A DNA stretch of 64,000 nucleotides from an uncultured Muribaculaceae bacterium (GCA_910585275.1 CAJUCW010000001.1:62001-126000); one strand, 5' to 3'. Counted from the first letter of the stretch, positions 9,581 to 19,378 are shown. The notes: generated from the letters alone by a model not told the origin. Program-made: numbers and translations.

Positions 9581-9743
9581 AGCGGTAATTAGTTTAATTG
9601 TCAGGCGTAAGCGTGTTTCCCTGAAAGGGAATCACTTCAAAACACATTAATAATCTCATTCAGAAGCGCCCACGCATATATATAACATCCAACTACCCCG
9701 CTATTCCTTTCCGGTGTCGAATTTTAAAAAGCCTGACGCTATT
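9581..9743 (-). promoter_or_regulatory. Structured 5' leader of deaD
   Basis: About 160 transcribed bases precede the deaD ATG. A GTCAGGC near the RNA 5' end can pair with GCCTGAC just before the start region. A nearer hairpin has stem TTCCCT/AGGGAA with loop TTC, extended by GTG/CAC. Long structured leaders are usual on cold-induced RNA helicase genes, so autoregulation or cold control is a reasonable inference. Confidence 0.45.
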
Positions 9744-9749
9744 CCACTG

Positions 9750-9781
9750 CAAAATTACTAAATAAATTCCGCACCACCAAT
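9750..9781 (-). promoter_or_regulatory. Promoter of the deaD operon
   Basis: On the minus strand: ATTG, 20 bases, TAATTTTG. This matches the Bacteroidetes consensus with one change in the -33 box. Confidence 0.65.
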
Positions 9782-9837
9782 TAACATCCCCACCGAAGTT
9801 ACAAGCAACGACACGTTTATTCGCTATATCACCCCCC

Positions 9838-11391
9838 TCAACCTATTATCCAGGAATCCAGAGTGCGGGTTTTCGAAGAGAAATTCACCCCGATTTTAAA
9901 TATTTTCTTCCCGTCATGCCGGAATTGTAAAGGATAATCTTTCGCTTCAATCTGTGAAAAGGCCTCCTCCGCGCTACCGTTTAATTTTAGCTCAATCACA
10001 TAAAGAAAATGCGGCGTGTCAATAAGAAGATCGATTCTGCCGTCGGAGGTATGCCATTCCGTATGCGCGGTAAGTCCAATCAGACGGAATATGATGTACA
10101 GATTGTTTTCAAAATATATCTCCGGTTTGTTGCGGGTGAGATGATAAGGAATCGAAGCCATAAAAGACTGCAACCTCGACATCATGTCTTCCGGCTCACC
10201 TTTTCTCGCCGAAGCCTCCATACTTCTGATTGCCGAAAGGCCGGAACCTCCGGTATCATCCGCATAGACGTCGAGCATTTCTTTGAAAAAACCGTCGGCT
10301 ACTTCCTTGTTGGGCAAACCGAGTTTAAACTCCCTGTAAAAACTGTCATATCCCTTTATGGTGAGATATCCGGTCTGAAACAACAATGCCACAGGATTCT
10401 TCCTATAAGAATCGTTGACCGACAACGCAACCTCGTCAGCTTTGCCGTTGAGCAGGCGGGGGAGATAGAAATCGCCGTTCCGCATTGCCTTTATCAAAAA
10501 GGTAGGCGAACCGGTGAGATACCAGTAAGATCCGATTTCTTCCTTGCTTAAAGCGGTAAGGAGGCTAAACGGATTATATACATCGGGCGATTTTGCACTG
10601 AAATGATATCCGTCGTAGTTCCTTTTCAATTCCACGAGTGCTTCGCTGTATCCGATTCCAAGTTCCAAAGCAAGATTCTCTATGCCCGGACGCAACCGAG
10701 ATTTAAGTTCCTCTTCGGTTATTCCGCATATGGCGCTGAATTTCTTGTCGAACGTGATATCCATCAGATTGTTGAGCCCGCTGAACACACTCATACGGCT
10801 GAAACGGCTCACCCCGGTCAGCATTCCGAACCTTATATACGCATCCGAACTCTTAAGATTGGAATAGACCGACTTCAAAAGTTCAAACATCTTTTCATAA
10901 GACTCAGGCTTATCGAGCGTAGATACAAGGGGTGCGTCGTATTCATCAATCAACACCACTGCACGCTCTCCCGTCCGTTCGTAAGCCCGGCGCAAAAGCA
11001 GTGCAAAACGGGAATTAAAATCAAGCGTCTCTTCCGTTTTACCATATAGCGATTCCCACTCTATAAAATGCCTTTCAAGAATATAACCCAAGCTTTCGGA
11101 AGAATCCGGATTAAAACCGGAAAAGTCAAAATGAAAAACCGGACATTTCTTCCATTCTTTCTCAAGATTATAAATGGCAAGACCCTTAAACAATTCTTTC
11201 TGACCTTTAAAATATGCTTCAAGGGTTGACATCAACAGGCTTTTACCGAAACGGCGAGGTCTGGACAAGAACACATATTTACCCGTATTGACAAGATTAT
11301 AAATGTACTCAGTCTTGTCAATATACAAATATCCGTCCTTAATCAGCCCTTCGAAGTTCTGCACCCCTACAGGATATTTCTGCCTTGCCAT
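9838..11391 (-). CDS. AAA-ATPase-like / PD-(D/E)XK nuclease superfamily protein
   Basis: A member of the large gut-Bacteroidales family that pairs an AAA_ATPase-like domain with a C-terminal PD-(D/E)XK nuclease fold. The start MARQKYPVG at 11391 gives 517 residues. The start is supported by the promoter at 11458-11489, which leaves a ~60-base leader and excludes the earlier ATG at 11460. The modified P-loop RPRRFGKS lies at 44-51. A likely Walker B region is VVLIDEYDAP. The nuclease motif is GRIDLLID followed by VIELKLNG, with the D, E and K in place. Biological function is not established; members are common, multi-copy and mobile. It stands alone, divergent from the C69 peptidase. Confidence 0.88.
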   Translation of the reverse strand: MARQKYPVGVQNFEGLIKDGYLYIDKTEYIYNLVNTGKYVFLSRPRRFGKSLLMSTLEAYFKGQKELFKGLAIYNLEKEWKKCPVFHFDFSGFNPDSSESLGYILERHFIEWESLYGKTEETLDFNSRFALLLRRAYERTGERAVVLIDEYDAPLVSTLDKPESYEKMFELLKSVYSNLKSSDAYIRFGMLTGVSRFSRMSVFSGLNNLMDITFDKKFSAICGITEEELKSRLRPGIENLALELGIGYSEALVELKRNYDGYHFSAKSPDVYNPFSLLTALSKEEIGSYWYLTGSPTFLIKAMRNGDFYLPRLLNGKADEVALSVNDSYRKNPVALLFQTGYLTIKGYDSFYREFKLGLPNKEVADGFFKEMLDVYADDTGGSGLSAIRSMEASARKGEPEDMMSRLQSFMASIPYHLTRNKPEIYFENNLYIIFRLIGLTAHTEWHTSDGRIDLLIDTPHFLYVIELKLNGSAEEAFSQIEAKDYPLQFRHDGKKIFKIGVNFSSKTRTLDSWIIG

Positions 11392-11457
11392 AATTGAAAA
11401 ACGTTTAACTCCCGGAGATGCCGGAAAGCATCGGCACATCCCGCTTTGATTCAACCA

Positions 11458-11489
11458 CAAATTTATAAAAAATTATTGTCAACCACAAC
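11458..11489 (-). promoter_or_regulatory. Promoter of the AAA/PD-(D/E)XK gene
   Basis: On the minus strand: GTTG, 20 bases, TAAATTTG. Confidence 0.6.
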
Positions 11490-11505
11490 CATAATTCAAA
11501 GGAGG

Positions 11506-11537
11506 CTTGGAGATTTGGCGGTTTTTATGTAAATTCG
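11506..11537 (+). promoter_or_regulatory. Promoter of the C69 dipeptidase, leaderless geometry
   Basis: CTTG, 20 bases, TAAATTCG. Only four bases separate the box from the ATG at 11542, so the mRNA is predicted to begin at or next to the start codon. Confidence 0.55.
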
Positions 11538-11541
11538 TGGC

Positions 11542-13191
11542 ATGAAACGCAATTCTTTACTACTATCAATCATGCTTCCGGCCTTGGCCATGACCCAGGC
11601 GGAGGCACTGGCATGCACCAACCTTATAGCAGGGCCGAAAGCCACCGCCGACGGCTCGGTGATGGTGACATACGCCGCCGATTCACATAACCTCTACGGC
11701 ATGCTTACCCATACCCCGGCAGCCGACCATGCCCCCGGCACAGTGCGCAAGGTGGTGGAATGGGACACGGGGAAACCGCTTGGTTCCATACCACAGATAC
11801 CCCATACCTACAATGTGGTGGGCAACATCAACGAGTATCAGGTGGCTATCGGCGAGAGCACATGGGGTGGCCACGAGGAACTGACCGACACCACCGGCAA
11901 TTCGGTGATAGACTACGGTTCGCTCATACAGATTGCTCTTGAACGCTCGAAGACCGCACGCGAAGCCATCCAGGTCATGGCCGACCTTGTTGACAAATAC
12001 GGCTATGCAAGTTCCGGAGAGTCATTCTCCATCGCCGACAAAAACGAAGTGTGGGTGATGGAAATGATTGGAAAGGGTGCGGAGAAAGGCGCGGTGTGGA
12101 TTGCCGTGCGTATTCCCGACGACGCGATTTCAGGCCACGCCAACGAGCCGCGCATCAGAAAGGTCAACATGAAAGACAAACAGAACGTGATGTATAGCAA
12201 AGACGTGGTTTCGTTCGCACGCAAGCGCGGCTATTTCAACGGCAAGGACGAAGACTTCTCTTTTGCCGACGCCTATTCCACACACGACACCGGAACACGA
12301 CGCGGATGCGACGCGAGGGTGTGGAGCTATTTCCGCAGGTTTAAACCGGAGACCGACAAGTATTACACCTGGTGCAGCGGCGAGAGCGACGAGCCTATGC
12401 CCCTCTACATCGTTCCCGACCGCAAGGTCAGCCTAAAGGAGATGCAGGAAAGCATGCGCGACCATTTCGAAGGCACCCCGTTTGAAATGACATCCGACAT
12501 CGGTGCGGGTCCGAACCATGTGCCCTATCGCTGGCGCCCGATGGACTATGAGGTTGACGGCAAAGAATATTGCAACGAACGCGCCATCGCCACGCAACAG
12601 ACCGGATGGAGCTTCGTGAGCCAGAGCCGCGCCGATTTGCCCGACCCCGTGGGAGGAGTGCTTTGGTTTGGCACCGACGACACCAACACGTCGGTATATA
12701 TGCCATTCTATTGCAGCATGACCGAAATCCCCGTCCAGCTTGCCGAAGGCGATATCAATACATTCTCGTTCGATTCCAATTTCTGGATGACCAACTGGGT
12801 GGCAAACCAGGCCTACAACCGCTACGACCTTATGATTCCCGACATACGCAAGGTGCAGGGTGCCCTTGAAGACAAATTCCAGTCTTCGCGTGCAGCAAGG
12901 GAAAAGGAACTTGTTGGCCTCCTTGACTCGGGCGACGATGCAGCTTTCCGCAAAAGCGTGAACAAAGAAGGTAAAGAAATCGCTAAAGAGGCCACCGACG
13001 CCTACCGCGACCTCGGCATTTATCTGTTTGTGAAATTCATGGACGGCAACATGAAAAAAACCGACGAAAAGGGAAACTTCCAATATAACGAATACGGCAT
13101 CCCGATGTATCCCTCATTCCCGGGCTACGACAAGAAATATTACGAAAACATTGTGAAAGAAACCGGCGACCATTTCCTCATCAAGAAATAA
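11542..13191 (+). CDS. Secreted C69 family dipeptidase
   Basis: An N-terminal-nucleophile peptidase of family C69 (PepD/dipeptidase A type) that cleaves short peptides. The first 24 residues are a signal peptide ending ALA. The next residue is Cys25 in ACTNL, the expected catalytic nucleophile, so signal cleavage would itself activate the enzyme. The following GPKATADGSVM and ADSHN segments are typical of the family, and 549 residues is normal. Export implies peptide degradation in the periplasm or outside the cell. Two peptide transporters lie 5 kb downstream, but not in the same operon. Confidence 0.9.
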   Translation: MKRNSLLLSIMLPALAMTQAEALACTNLIAGPKATADGSVMVTYAADSHNLYGMLTHTPAADHAPGTVRKVVEWDTGKPLGSIPQIPHTYNVVGNINEYQVAIGESTWGGHEELTDTTGNSVIDYGSLIQIALERSKTAREAIQVMADLVDKYGYASSGESFSIADKNEVWVMEMIGKGAEKGAVWIAVRIPDDAISGHANEPRIRKVNMKDKQNVMYSKDVVSFARKRGYFNGKDEDFSFADAYSTHDTGTRRGCDARVWSYFRRFKPETDKYYTWCSGESDEPMPLYIVPDRKVSLKEMQESMRDHFEGTPFEMTSDIGAGPNHVPYRWRPMDYEVDGKEYCNERAIATQQTGWSFVSQSRADLPDPVGGVLWFGTDDTNTSVYMPFYCSMTEIPVQLAEGDINTFSFDSNFWMTNWVANQAYNRYDLMIPDIRKVQGALEDKFQSSRAAREKELVGLLDSGDDAAFRKSVNKEGKEIAKEATDAYRDLGIYLFVKFMDGNMKKTDEKGNFQYNEYGIPMYPSFPGYDKKYYENIVKETGDHFLIKK

Positions 13192-13202
13192 TACCGTTTT
13201 CT

Positions 13203-13261
13203 AAGATAAAAATATCAGGGAGGAGATTCGTTACGAATCTCCTCCCTGATATTTTTATCTT
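13203..13261. terminator. 59-bp near-perfect palindrome, bidirectional terminator
   Basis: Two perfectly complementary 29-base arms are separated by one base. The core is CAGGGAGGAGATTCGT and its outer ends are A/T-rich, which supplies U-runs in both directions. It lies between the convergent C69 peptidase and HIT genes. Confidence 0.85.
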
Positions 13262-13269
13262 ATCGGATG

Positions 13270-13659
13270 TCAGAAATTTGCAGCGATGTCGGATGCAATT
13301 TTCTTCATCTTTTCGGAATCCGGATCGCTTATCTTTTTCTTGAAATCCATGTCGCCCTCCTGCTGCAATGGCACAAGATGGATGTGGGCGTGGGGAACCT
13401 CAAGCCCGAGAACCGTAACGCCGATTTTGCGGCACGGGATAGCCTTCTTCATGGCCACGGCAACTTTCTTGGCGAAGACCATCATCTCCGCAAGCTGCTC
13501 GTCGTCGATGTCGAATATATAGTCGGTTTCCTGTTTGGGAACCACAAGTGTATGTCCCCAGTTCACAGGATTGATGTCGAGGAAGGCATAGAAACGGTCG
13601 TTTTCCGCCACTTTGTAAGAAGGGATTTCCCCGGCTATGATTTTAGAAAAGATTGTCAT
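13270..13659 (-). CDS. HIT family nucleotide hydrolase
   Basis: A 129-residue histidine-triad protein. The signature HAHIHLVPL is complete, and an upstream NPVNWGHTLVVPK segment is typical. Members hydrolyse nucleoside phosphoramidates or adenylylated compounds; the substrate cannot be told here. It starts 14 bases after the greA stop, so the two form an operon. Confidence 0.92.
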   Translation of the reverse strand: MTIFSKIIAGEIPSYKVAENDRFYAFLDINPVNWGHTLVVPKQETDYIFDIDDEQLAEMMVFAKKVAVAMKKAIPCRKIGVTVLGLEVPHAHIHLVPLQQEGDMDFKKKISDPDSEKMKKIASDIAANF

Positions 13660-13673
13660 ATCCTTCTTGTCTA

Positions 13674-14138
13674 TCAGATTTCAATTTTAAGAATCTCAAA
13701 CTCAAGGACGCCGACGGGTGCGGTGACTTTAACCACGTCGCCCACCTTATGCCCCATAAGGCCCTGGGCGATAGGGGTGGTTGAAGAAATCTTCCCTTCA
13801 CGGAGATTCGCCTCATTTTCTGTGACGATGGTGTAAGTAACGGTCATTCCGGTCTTTACATTCTTGATTGTCACAGTATTAAGAAGCTGCACGATTTCTG
13901 TATTGAGATTGCTGTCGTCAATGATACGGGCAGTGGCGATCAACTCCTTGATTTTTGATATTTTCATTTCAAGCATGCCCTGTGCCTCCTTGGCCGCGTC
14001 ATACTCGGCATTCTCCGAGAGATCGCCCTTGTCGCGGGCCTCGGCTATAGCCTGCTTGATTTGCGGACGCTGCGCTTCAAGAGCGGCCAGCTCCTTCATT
14101 TTTTTGTCATATCCTTCCTGGGTGAGATAAGTTGCCAT
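13674..14138 (-). CDS. greA: Transcription elongation factor GreA
   Basis: It binds the RNA polymerase secondary channel and stimulates cleavage of backtracked RNA. The protein has 154 residues with the N-terminal coiled coil (MKELAALEAQRPQIKQAI) that carries acidic tip residues (GDLSENAEYDAA), then an FKBP-like C-terminal domain (PIAQGLMGHKVGDVV). It is the first gene of the greA-HIT operon. Confidence 0.96.
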   Translation of the reverse strand: MATYLTQEGYDKKMKELAALEAQRPQIKQAIAEARDKGDLSENAEYDAAKEAQGMLEMKISKIKELIATARIIDDSNLNTEIVQLLNTVTIKNVKTGMTVTYTIVTENEANLREGKISSTTPIAQGLMGHKVGDVVKVTAPVGVLEFEILKIEI

Positions 14139-14318
14139 TTTTATAGGGATTGATTTTGATTATTATTTTGGGATAATTTGCGGGCACGAATGAGTTCCGA
14201 CAGGTATTAAAAAATAAGGAATCTTTTATTTCCGCCCTCTTGCCAGCAACGCTGTGCATTTCAAACGGCCTTAAAAGACCCTCTCCGATGCCCCTGTGGC
14301 ATCACGTCCCGTATTTTC
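14139..14318 (-). promoter_or_regulatory. Long 5' leader of greA-HIT
   Basis: About 180 transcribed bases precede greA in a 309-bp gap. It includes a small hairpin GATGCC-cctgt-GGCATC at 14287-14303. No known riboswitch is recognisable. Confidence 0.4.
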
Positions 14319-14323
14319 TGGTG

Positions 14324-14355
14324 CAAAGTTAACACTTTTAAATTCCATCCACAAA
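14324..14355 (-). promoter_or_regulatory. Promoter of greA-HIT
   Basis: On the minus strand: TTTG, 20 bases, TAACTTTG. Both boxes match the consensus exactly. Confidence 0.8.
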
Positions 14356-14394
14356 TTTTAACGGTTAAAAATCCTAAATCGCCATCCTTTTCAC

Positions 14395-14426
14395 ATTGCA
14401 GTTTTGATGCATATTTGCTAAATTTG
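14395..14426 (+). promoter_or_regulatory. Promoter of the GH2 gene
   Basis: ATTG, 20 bases, TAAATTTG. The predicted leader is about 16 bases. Confidence 0.6.
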
Positions 14427-14447
14427 CAATCAAACTAAACCTTCGAC

Positions 14448-17252
14448 ATGTTTTTAAGACAAATAATTGTAGCATTCTTCCTTTCTGCGGCGGCTTCCCT
14501 AACTTCCGCAGCTGTCAACAACCACCCTGCGCAACGCCTTGACCTTACCGGGGAATGGACGTATCGGCTCCTCGACGCACCCGATTCCGTGGCAAGCTAC
14601 GGCACCCTTGTTTTTCCCGGCACACTCGACACCAACGGGGTCGGGATTCCGGTGCCGCCGTCAGACGTCACCACGCAGTTGTCGAGAAGAGTGACCTACA
14701 CCGGAAAAGCCACCTATTCCAAGACCATCGACATCCCTGAATCAATGAGCGGGAAAATATTGGAACTGACAATGGAGCGCACGCGCCCCTCTTCGCTAAA
14801 AGTGGATGGAGTGGATGCCGGTTTCAAGAATTCCATTTCCGCACCGCAGACCTACGACCTCACATCGTTTCTTTCTCCCGGACGGCATACGATAGAAATA
14901 ACGGTTGACAACGGCGAATCAATACCCCTTGCGGTGAGAAACAATTCGCATGCCTGCACCGAATCGACACAGACCAACTGGAACGGAATAATAGGCGACA
15001 TCGCCATAACCGCCTCCAACCCTTCAAGGTTTGCCGACATTCTCGTGACGCCCGACATCAAGACAAAATCGTTCAGAATTTCAGGAAGCATACACAATCC
15101 CGACAAAAAGGATGGGCTGACGGTGACGGCGTCGAGCGGAACGTCTGCTGCAAACCAACACCTCACCACCGAATCGTCCGGAAGATTCGACATCTCGCTC
15201 CCTATGGGGGAAAACGCTCCGCTCTGGAGCGAATGGTCGCCCGCGCTCCATGATATAAGGATAGCCATTACCGACAATTCAGGAAACACACTCGACGAAC
15301 GGGAAATCAAGACCGGACTCCGTGACTTCACTACTTCCGGCACCCAATTCACGATAAACGGAGAAACGACTTTCCTCCGCGGCAGACACGACGCATGCGT
15401 ATGGCCCCTGACCGCCCACGTGCCTATGGACATCGAGTCATGGCGCAAATATTTCAAAACAATCAAGAGCTACGGCATAAACCACGTCAGATTCCATTCA
15501 TGGTGTCCGCCGGAGGCATGCTTCGCCGCCGCCGACGAAGAGGGCGTGTATCTCCAGCCGGAACTGACGATATGGGGAGAAATCGACAAAGACACCAAGC
15601 CACTGCTCGATTTCCTCGACGAAGACATGGAAGCCATACTGAAGGCATATTCCCACCATCCGTCGTTCACCATGTTCGCCATAGGCAACGAACTCTGGGG
15701 CGACACCGCCATAATGAAAGAATTCATCGACAAGGCAAGGGAGACCGTCCCGGGACTGCTCGCCACCTACGGTTCGAACATATATCTCGGATGGAACGGC
15801 CACATTCCGGGCGAGGACTTTCTCGTGACCTGCAGGGTTGGCGGAGGGGAAGGATTTTCCACCCATGCACGCGCCTCATTTTCGTTTGCCGACGCCGACA
15901 ACGGCGGAATCATGAACTCCACATATCCCAATACGAAAACCAATTTCTCGCGGGCCATCTCCAAATCGCCGGTGCCGGTCATAGGGCATGAGACGGGCCA
16001 ATATCAGTTCTATCCCGATTTCTCTGAAACAGGCAAATACACCGGGGTGCTTCGTCCCGACAATCTCGCCACGTTCAGGAAGAGGGCGCAGGAAGCCGGC
16101 ACGCTGCGCAAAAGCGACCGTTTTTTCAAGGCGGCGGGAGAATGGGCCACACGCCTCTATAAAGCCGACATGGAGATGAACCTGCGCACCCCCGGCATGG
16201 GAGGGTTTCAGATTCTCGACATTCAGGACTATCCCGGACAAGGCACGGCCCTCGTCGGCATCCTCGACGCCTTCATGGATTCCAAAGGGTTCATAACTCC
16301 CGAAGAATGGCGACAGTCGTGTTCCGACCTCACCGTCCTGGCGGAGCTTCCGAAACGCTGCTACACGTCGGGCGAGATAGCGCAGATTCCACTCAAGCTC
16401 GCCAACTACGGCACCCGCAACCTCGGAGGTTCGACCGTTGACTGGGCTTTGCCGTTCGCTCAAGGCACGACTACCGTTGAAGGCAACAAGGGGCTTCTCG
16501 ATGCAGGTATGATATATCTTCCAATCCCGGAAGTGAAGAAACCGGGGAAAAACACCCTTACGCTGACCGCCGACAACGGAATGACCGTCAACAGCTACGA
16601 TATCTGGGTTTTCCCGAAAGATTCCGAAGCAAAAAAAGTGAACGACGTAACGGTCACCGGCAACCTCGACGAGGCACTCCAACTGCTTGTGAAAGGAAAA
16701 AGGGTGATTCTTTGCCCGGACACATCCCAGACATCGCGCTCCACACTCGGGCCTCTCTTCCAGACGGATTATTGGAACTACCGCATGTTCCGCACAATCT
16801 GCGAAAACATCAAAAAGGAACCCTCTCCGGGCACTATGGGACTTCTCATTGACAACTCCCATCCGCTTTTTTCAAGATACCCCACAGATTTCCACACCGA
16901 CTGGCAATGGTTTCCGGTGGCGAGCAATTCACGGCCGCTTATAATCGACCGGCTTCCGCAGACCTTCGACCCGATTGTGGAACCGATAGACAATGTAGAG
17001 CGCAATTACCGCCTTGCCCTCATCTTCGAGTGTTGGGTGGGCAAAGGGAGGCTGATGGTGATTATGGCCGACATGGAGAAAGCCTCGGAATATCCGGAAG
17101 GGAAATGGTTGCTGCAGGCGGCGAAGGAATACATGGCATCAAAGCAATGCAAGCCCGACCTAAGCCTCACTCCGGCACAACTCCGCGACATCCTGACGCG
17201 CCCTTCCTCCGCGCGTCTTATCCGGGAACTCAACAATACCTCCTACCAATGA
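14448..17252 (+). CDS. Secreted glycoside hydrolase family 2 enzyme
   Basis: A 934-residue protein with an N-terminal signal peptide (to SAA, about residue 21). It has the GH2 sugar-binding beta-sandwich (residues ~35-190), an immunoglobulin-like domain (~195-290), and a TIM barrel. The acid/base Glu is in FAIGNELWGD at about residue 415, and the likely nucleophile Glu in IGHETGQY at about 515. The last ~300 residues are an extra beta-rich part. The RFHSWCPPEA segment is shared by a gut-Bacteroidetes GH2 subgroup. The family is a firm call. The substrate (beta-galactoside, beta-glucuronide or other) is not. Confidence 0.9.
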   Translation: MFLRQIIVAFFLSAAASLTSAAVNNHPAQRLDLTGEWTYRLLDAPDSVASYGTLVFPGTLDTNGVGIPVPPSDVTTQLSRRVTYTGKATYSKTIDIPESMSGKILELTMERTRPSSLKVDGVDAGFKNSISAPQTYDLTSFLSPGRHTIEITVDNGESIPLAVRNNSHACTESTQTNWNGIIGDIAITASNPSRFADILVTPDIKTKSFRISGSIHNPDKKDGLTVTASSGTSAANQHLTTESSGRFDISLPMGENAPLWSEWSPALHDIRIAITDNSGNTLDEREIKTGLRDFTTSGTQFTINGETTFLRGRHDACVWPLTAHVPMDIESWRKYFKTIKSYGINHVRFHSWCPPEACFAAADEEGVYLQPELTIWGEIDKDTKPLLDFLDEDMEAILKAYSHHPSFTMFAIGNELWGDTAIMKEFIDKARETVPGLLATYGSNIYLGWNGHIPGEDFLVTCRVGGGEGFSTHARASFSFADADNGGIMNSTYPNTKTNFSRAISKSPVPVIGHETGQYQFYPDFSETGKYTGVLRPDNLATFRKRAQEAGTLRKSDRFFKAAGEWATRLYKADMEMNLRTPGMGGFQILDIQDYPGQGTALVGILDAFMDSKGFITPEEWRQSCSDLTVLAELPKRCYTSGEIAQIPLKLANYGTRNLGGSTVDWALPFAQGTTTVEGNKGLLDAGMIYLPIPEVKKPGKNTLTLTADNGMTVNSYDIWVFPKDSEAKKVNDVTVTGNLDEALQLLVKGKRVILCPDTSQTSRSTLGPLFQTDYWNYRMFRTICENIKKEPSPGTMGLLIDNSHPLFSRYPTDFHTDWQWFPVASNSRPLIIDRLPQTFDPIVEPIDNVERNYRLALIFECWVGKGRLMVIMADMEKASEYPEGKWLLQAAKEYMASKQCKPDLSLTPAQLRDILTRPSSARLIRELNNTSYQ

Positions 17253-17261
17253 CACATTCTT

Positions 17262-17293
17262 ATTGTATATTAGGAGGAATTTAATTACTTTTG
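17262..17293 (+). promoter_or_regulatory. Promoter of sufE
   Basis: ATTG, 20 bases, TACTTTTG. It rules out the ATG at 17263 as a start. Confidence 0.6.
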
Positions 17294-17358
17294 CATCTGT
17301 AATCAACAGGGGCGTGCGGCGCCACCCCGCACCACACATCCCACAAAATGTTAAAACG

Positions 17359-17784
17359 ATGACCATAAACGAAACCCAAGACGAAATAATCGAGGAATTC
17401 GAAGGGCTTACCGACTGGATGGACAGATATGCGTATATCATCGACCTCGGCAACACCCTCCCGGATTTCCCGGAAAACGAGAAAACCCCTCAGAACCTGA
17501 TAGAAGGTTGCCAAAGCCGCGTGTGGATTACTGCCAAACGCCAAGACGACGGCAAAATCCATTTCGAGGCTGATTCCGATGCCCTCATCGTGAAAGGGAT
17601 AGTGGCCCTGCTAATGAGAGTGCTCGACGACCGTACGCCGGATGAAATACTTGAAGCCGACCTTTATTTCATTGACAAAATCGGACTCAAGGAACACCTC
17701 TCCCCCACCCGCAGCAACGGGCTCGTGGCCATGGTGAAGCAGATTCACAACTACGCCCGCGCCTTCAAGATGCTCGAATCATAA
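17359..17784 (+). CDS. sufE: SufE family Fe-S cluster assembly protein
   Basis: SufE accepts persulfide sulfur from the cysteine desulfurase SufS. The start at 17359 (MTINETQDEI) gives 141 residues, the usual length. An earlier ATG at 17263 lies on the promoter. The active-site Cys is in LIEGCQSRVW, and the C-terminal LSPTRSNGLVAMV is typical. Other suf genes are not in the window. Confidence 0.93.
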   Translation: MTINETQDEIIEEFEGLTDWMDRYAYIIDLGNTLPDFPENEKTPQNLIEGCQSRVWITAKRQDDGKIHFEADSDALIVKGIVALLMRVLDDRTPDEILEADLYFIDKIGLKEHLSPTRSNGLVAMVKQIHNYARAFKMLES

Positions 17785-17854
17785 AAAACGATTGAATCAA
17801 CAAGGAAAGCCTCACAAGCGAACCTGACTAATCTAACACTAAAAACATTTTCCC

Positions 17855-19378
17855 ATGTTCAAAAACCAACCAAAAGGGCTTCTCCCTGCGGCTTTAAGCA
17901 ACATGGGCGAGCGGTTCGGATATTACATCATGAACGCCGTCCTCGTGCTTTTCCTTTGTTCCAAATTCGGACTTTCGGAGGAGACCAGCGCCCTGATTTA
18001 TTCTTTCTTTTACGCCGGCATCTATGTACTGAGCCTTGTGGGCGGTCTTATAGCCGACAAGACACAGAACTACAAATCCACTATCATCTGGGGACTTCTC
18101 ATCATGACCCTCGGATATATCGTGCTCTCCATCCCTATTTTCGCCACTTCGGAAAACCACGTGTGGCTTCTCACCCTCACCTGCGCCGCCCTCTTCTTTA
18201 TAGCCTTCGGCAACGGCCTTTTCAAAGGTAACCTTCAGGCTATCGTGGGCCAACTCTATGACAATCCCCGCTACGCGGCACAACGTGACTCGGGTTTCCA
18301 GATTTTCTATGTGTTTATCAACATCGGCGGCGTTGTGGCACCGTTCGTGGCCCCGATGCTTCGCTCGTGGTGGCTCGGCGAGAACGGATTCCTCTATAAT
18401 GCGTCGCTCCCGGCTCTATGCCATGAATACCTGAGTCTTACCGACTCAATGAACACCCAGAACGTAAACAACCTCTATGCGCTCATCACCCAGGTAGGCG
18501 GAGACGCTGCCGGAAATATCTCGCAGTTCTGCTCGGAATATCTCAACGTGTTCAACACCGGCATCCACTACTCCTTCATAGCGTCGGTATGCGCCATGCT
18601 CATATCCCTCTGCATCTTCCTCTTCACAAAGAACGGACTTCCTTCCCCCGCAAAGAAGAGCAAGGAAGAAAACGTGACCTACACTGCCGAAGAGAAGCAG
18701 AAAATGGCAGCCGAAATCAAACAGCGTATGTATGCCCTTTTCGCAGTGCTCGGCATCGCTATCTTCTTCTGGTTCTCTTTCCACCAGAACGGCACCTCGC
18801 TCTCCCTGTTCGCCCGCGACTTCGTGAAGACCGATTCCGTGCAGCCCGAGATTTGGCAGGCACTCAATCCGTTCTATGTGATTATCCTCACCCCCTTCGT
18901 AATGATGCTCTTCTCCCGCCTCTCCAGAAAAGGGAAGGAGATTTCCACTCCCAGGAAGATTGCGATAGGCATGGGACTCGCCGGAGTGGCATATATCTTC
19001 CTCGCCATCTTCTCCGCCCTCAAGGGATATCCTTCGGCAGATGCATTCAAGGCACTCTCGCCCGACGTGGCAGACTCGCTTAAAACCGGTCCGTGGGTGC
19101 TTTTCGTGCTCTATTTCTTCCTTACGGTTGCGGAACTTTTCATCTCTCCCCTCGGGCTCTCGTTCGTTTCAAAGGTGGCCCCCAAACACCTGCAGGGTCT
19201 CTGTCAGGGTCTCTGGCTCGGCGCCACAGCCGTGGGCAACCTCCTTCTGTTTATCGGTCCGCTCATCTACAATGCCTGCCCCATCTGGGTGGTTTGGACG
19301 GTCTTCCTTTCCGTATGCCTCATTTCTATGGGCGTGATGTTCGGTATGCTCAAATGGCTTGAAAGAGTTACAAAATAA
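17855..19378 (+). CDS. POT/PTR family peptide transporter (copy 1)
   Basis: A proton-coupled oligopeptide transporter of the major facilitator superfamily, 507 residues, in the inner membrane with 12 or more predicted helices. It starts with the family hallmark NMGERFGYYIMNAVLVLFL, which holds the ExxER-like element. GLFKGNLQAIVGQLY and the PTR2 motif (FQIFYVFINIGG) follow. It lies 70 bases after sufE and is followed by a hairpin terminator. It is clearly related to the next gene, so the pair is a tandem duplication. Confidence 0.93.
   Translation: MFKNQPKGLLPAALSNMGERFGYYIMNAVLVLFLCSKFGLSEETSALIYSFFYAGIYVLSLVGGLIADKTQNYKSTIIWGLLIMTLGYIVLSIPIFATSENHVWLLTLTCAALFFIAFGNGLFKGNLQAIVGQLYDNPRYAAQRDSGFQIFYVFINIGGVVAPFVAPMLRSWWLGENGFLYNASLPALCHEYLSLTDSMNTQNVNNLYALITQVGGDAAGNISQFCSEYLNVFNTGIHYSFIASVCAMLISLCIFLFTKNGLPSPAKKSKEENVTYTAEEKQKMAAEIKQRMYALFAVLGIAIFFWFSFHQNGTSLSLFARDFVKTDSVQPEIWQALNPFYVIILTPFVMMLFSRLSRKGKEISTPRKIAIGMGLAGVAYIFLAIFSALKGYPSADAFKALSPDVADSLKTGPWVLFVLYFFLTVAELFISPLGLSFVSKVAPKHLQGLCQGLWLGATAVGNLLLFIGPLIYNACPIWVVWTVFLSVCLISMGVMFGMLKWLERVTK

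Noticed and set aside
9838..11489. Restriction-modification or other defence system for the AAA/PD-(D/E)XK gene
   Set aside because: It stands alone with no methylase or partner; the family is widespread with no established defence role.
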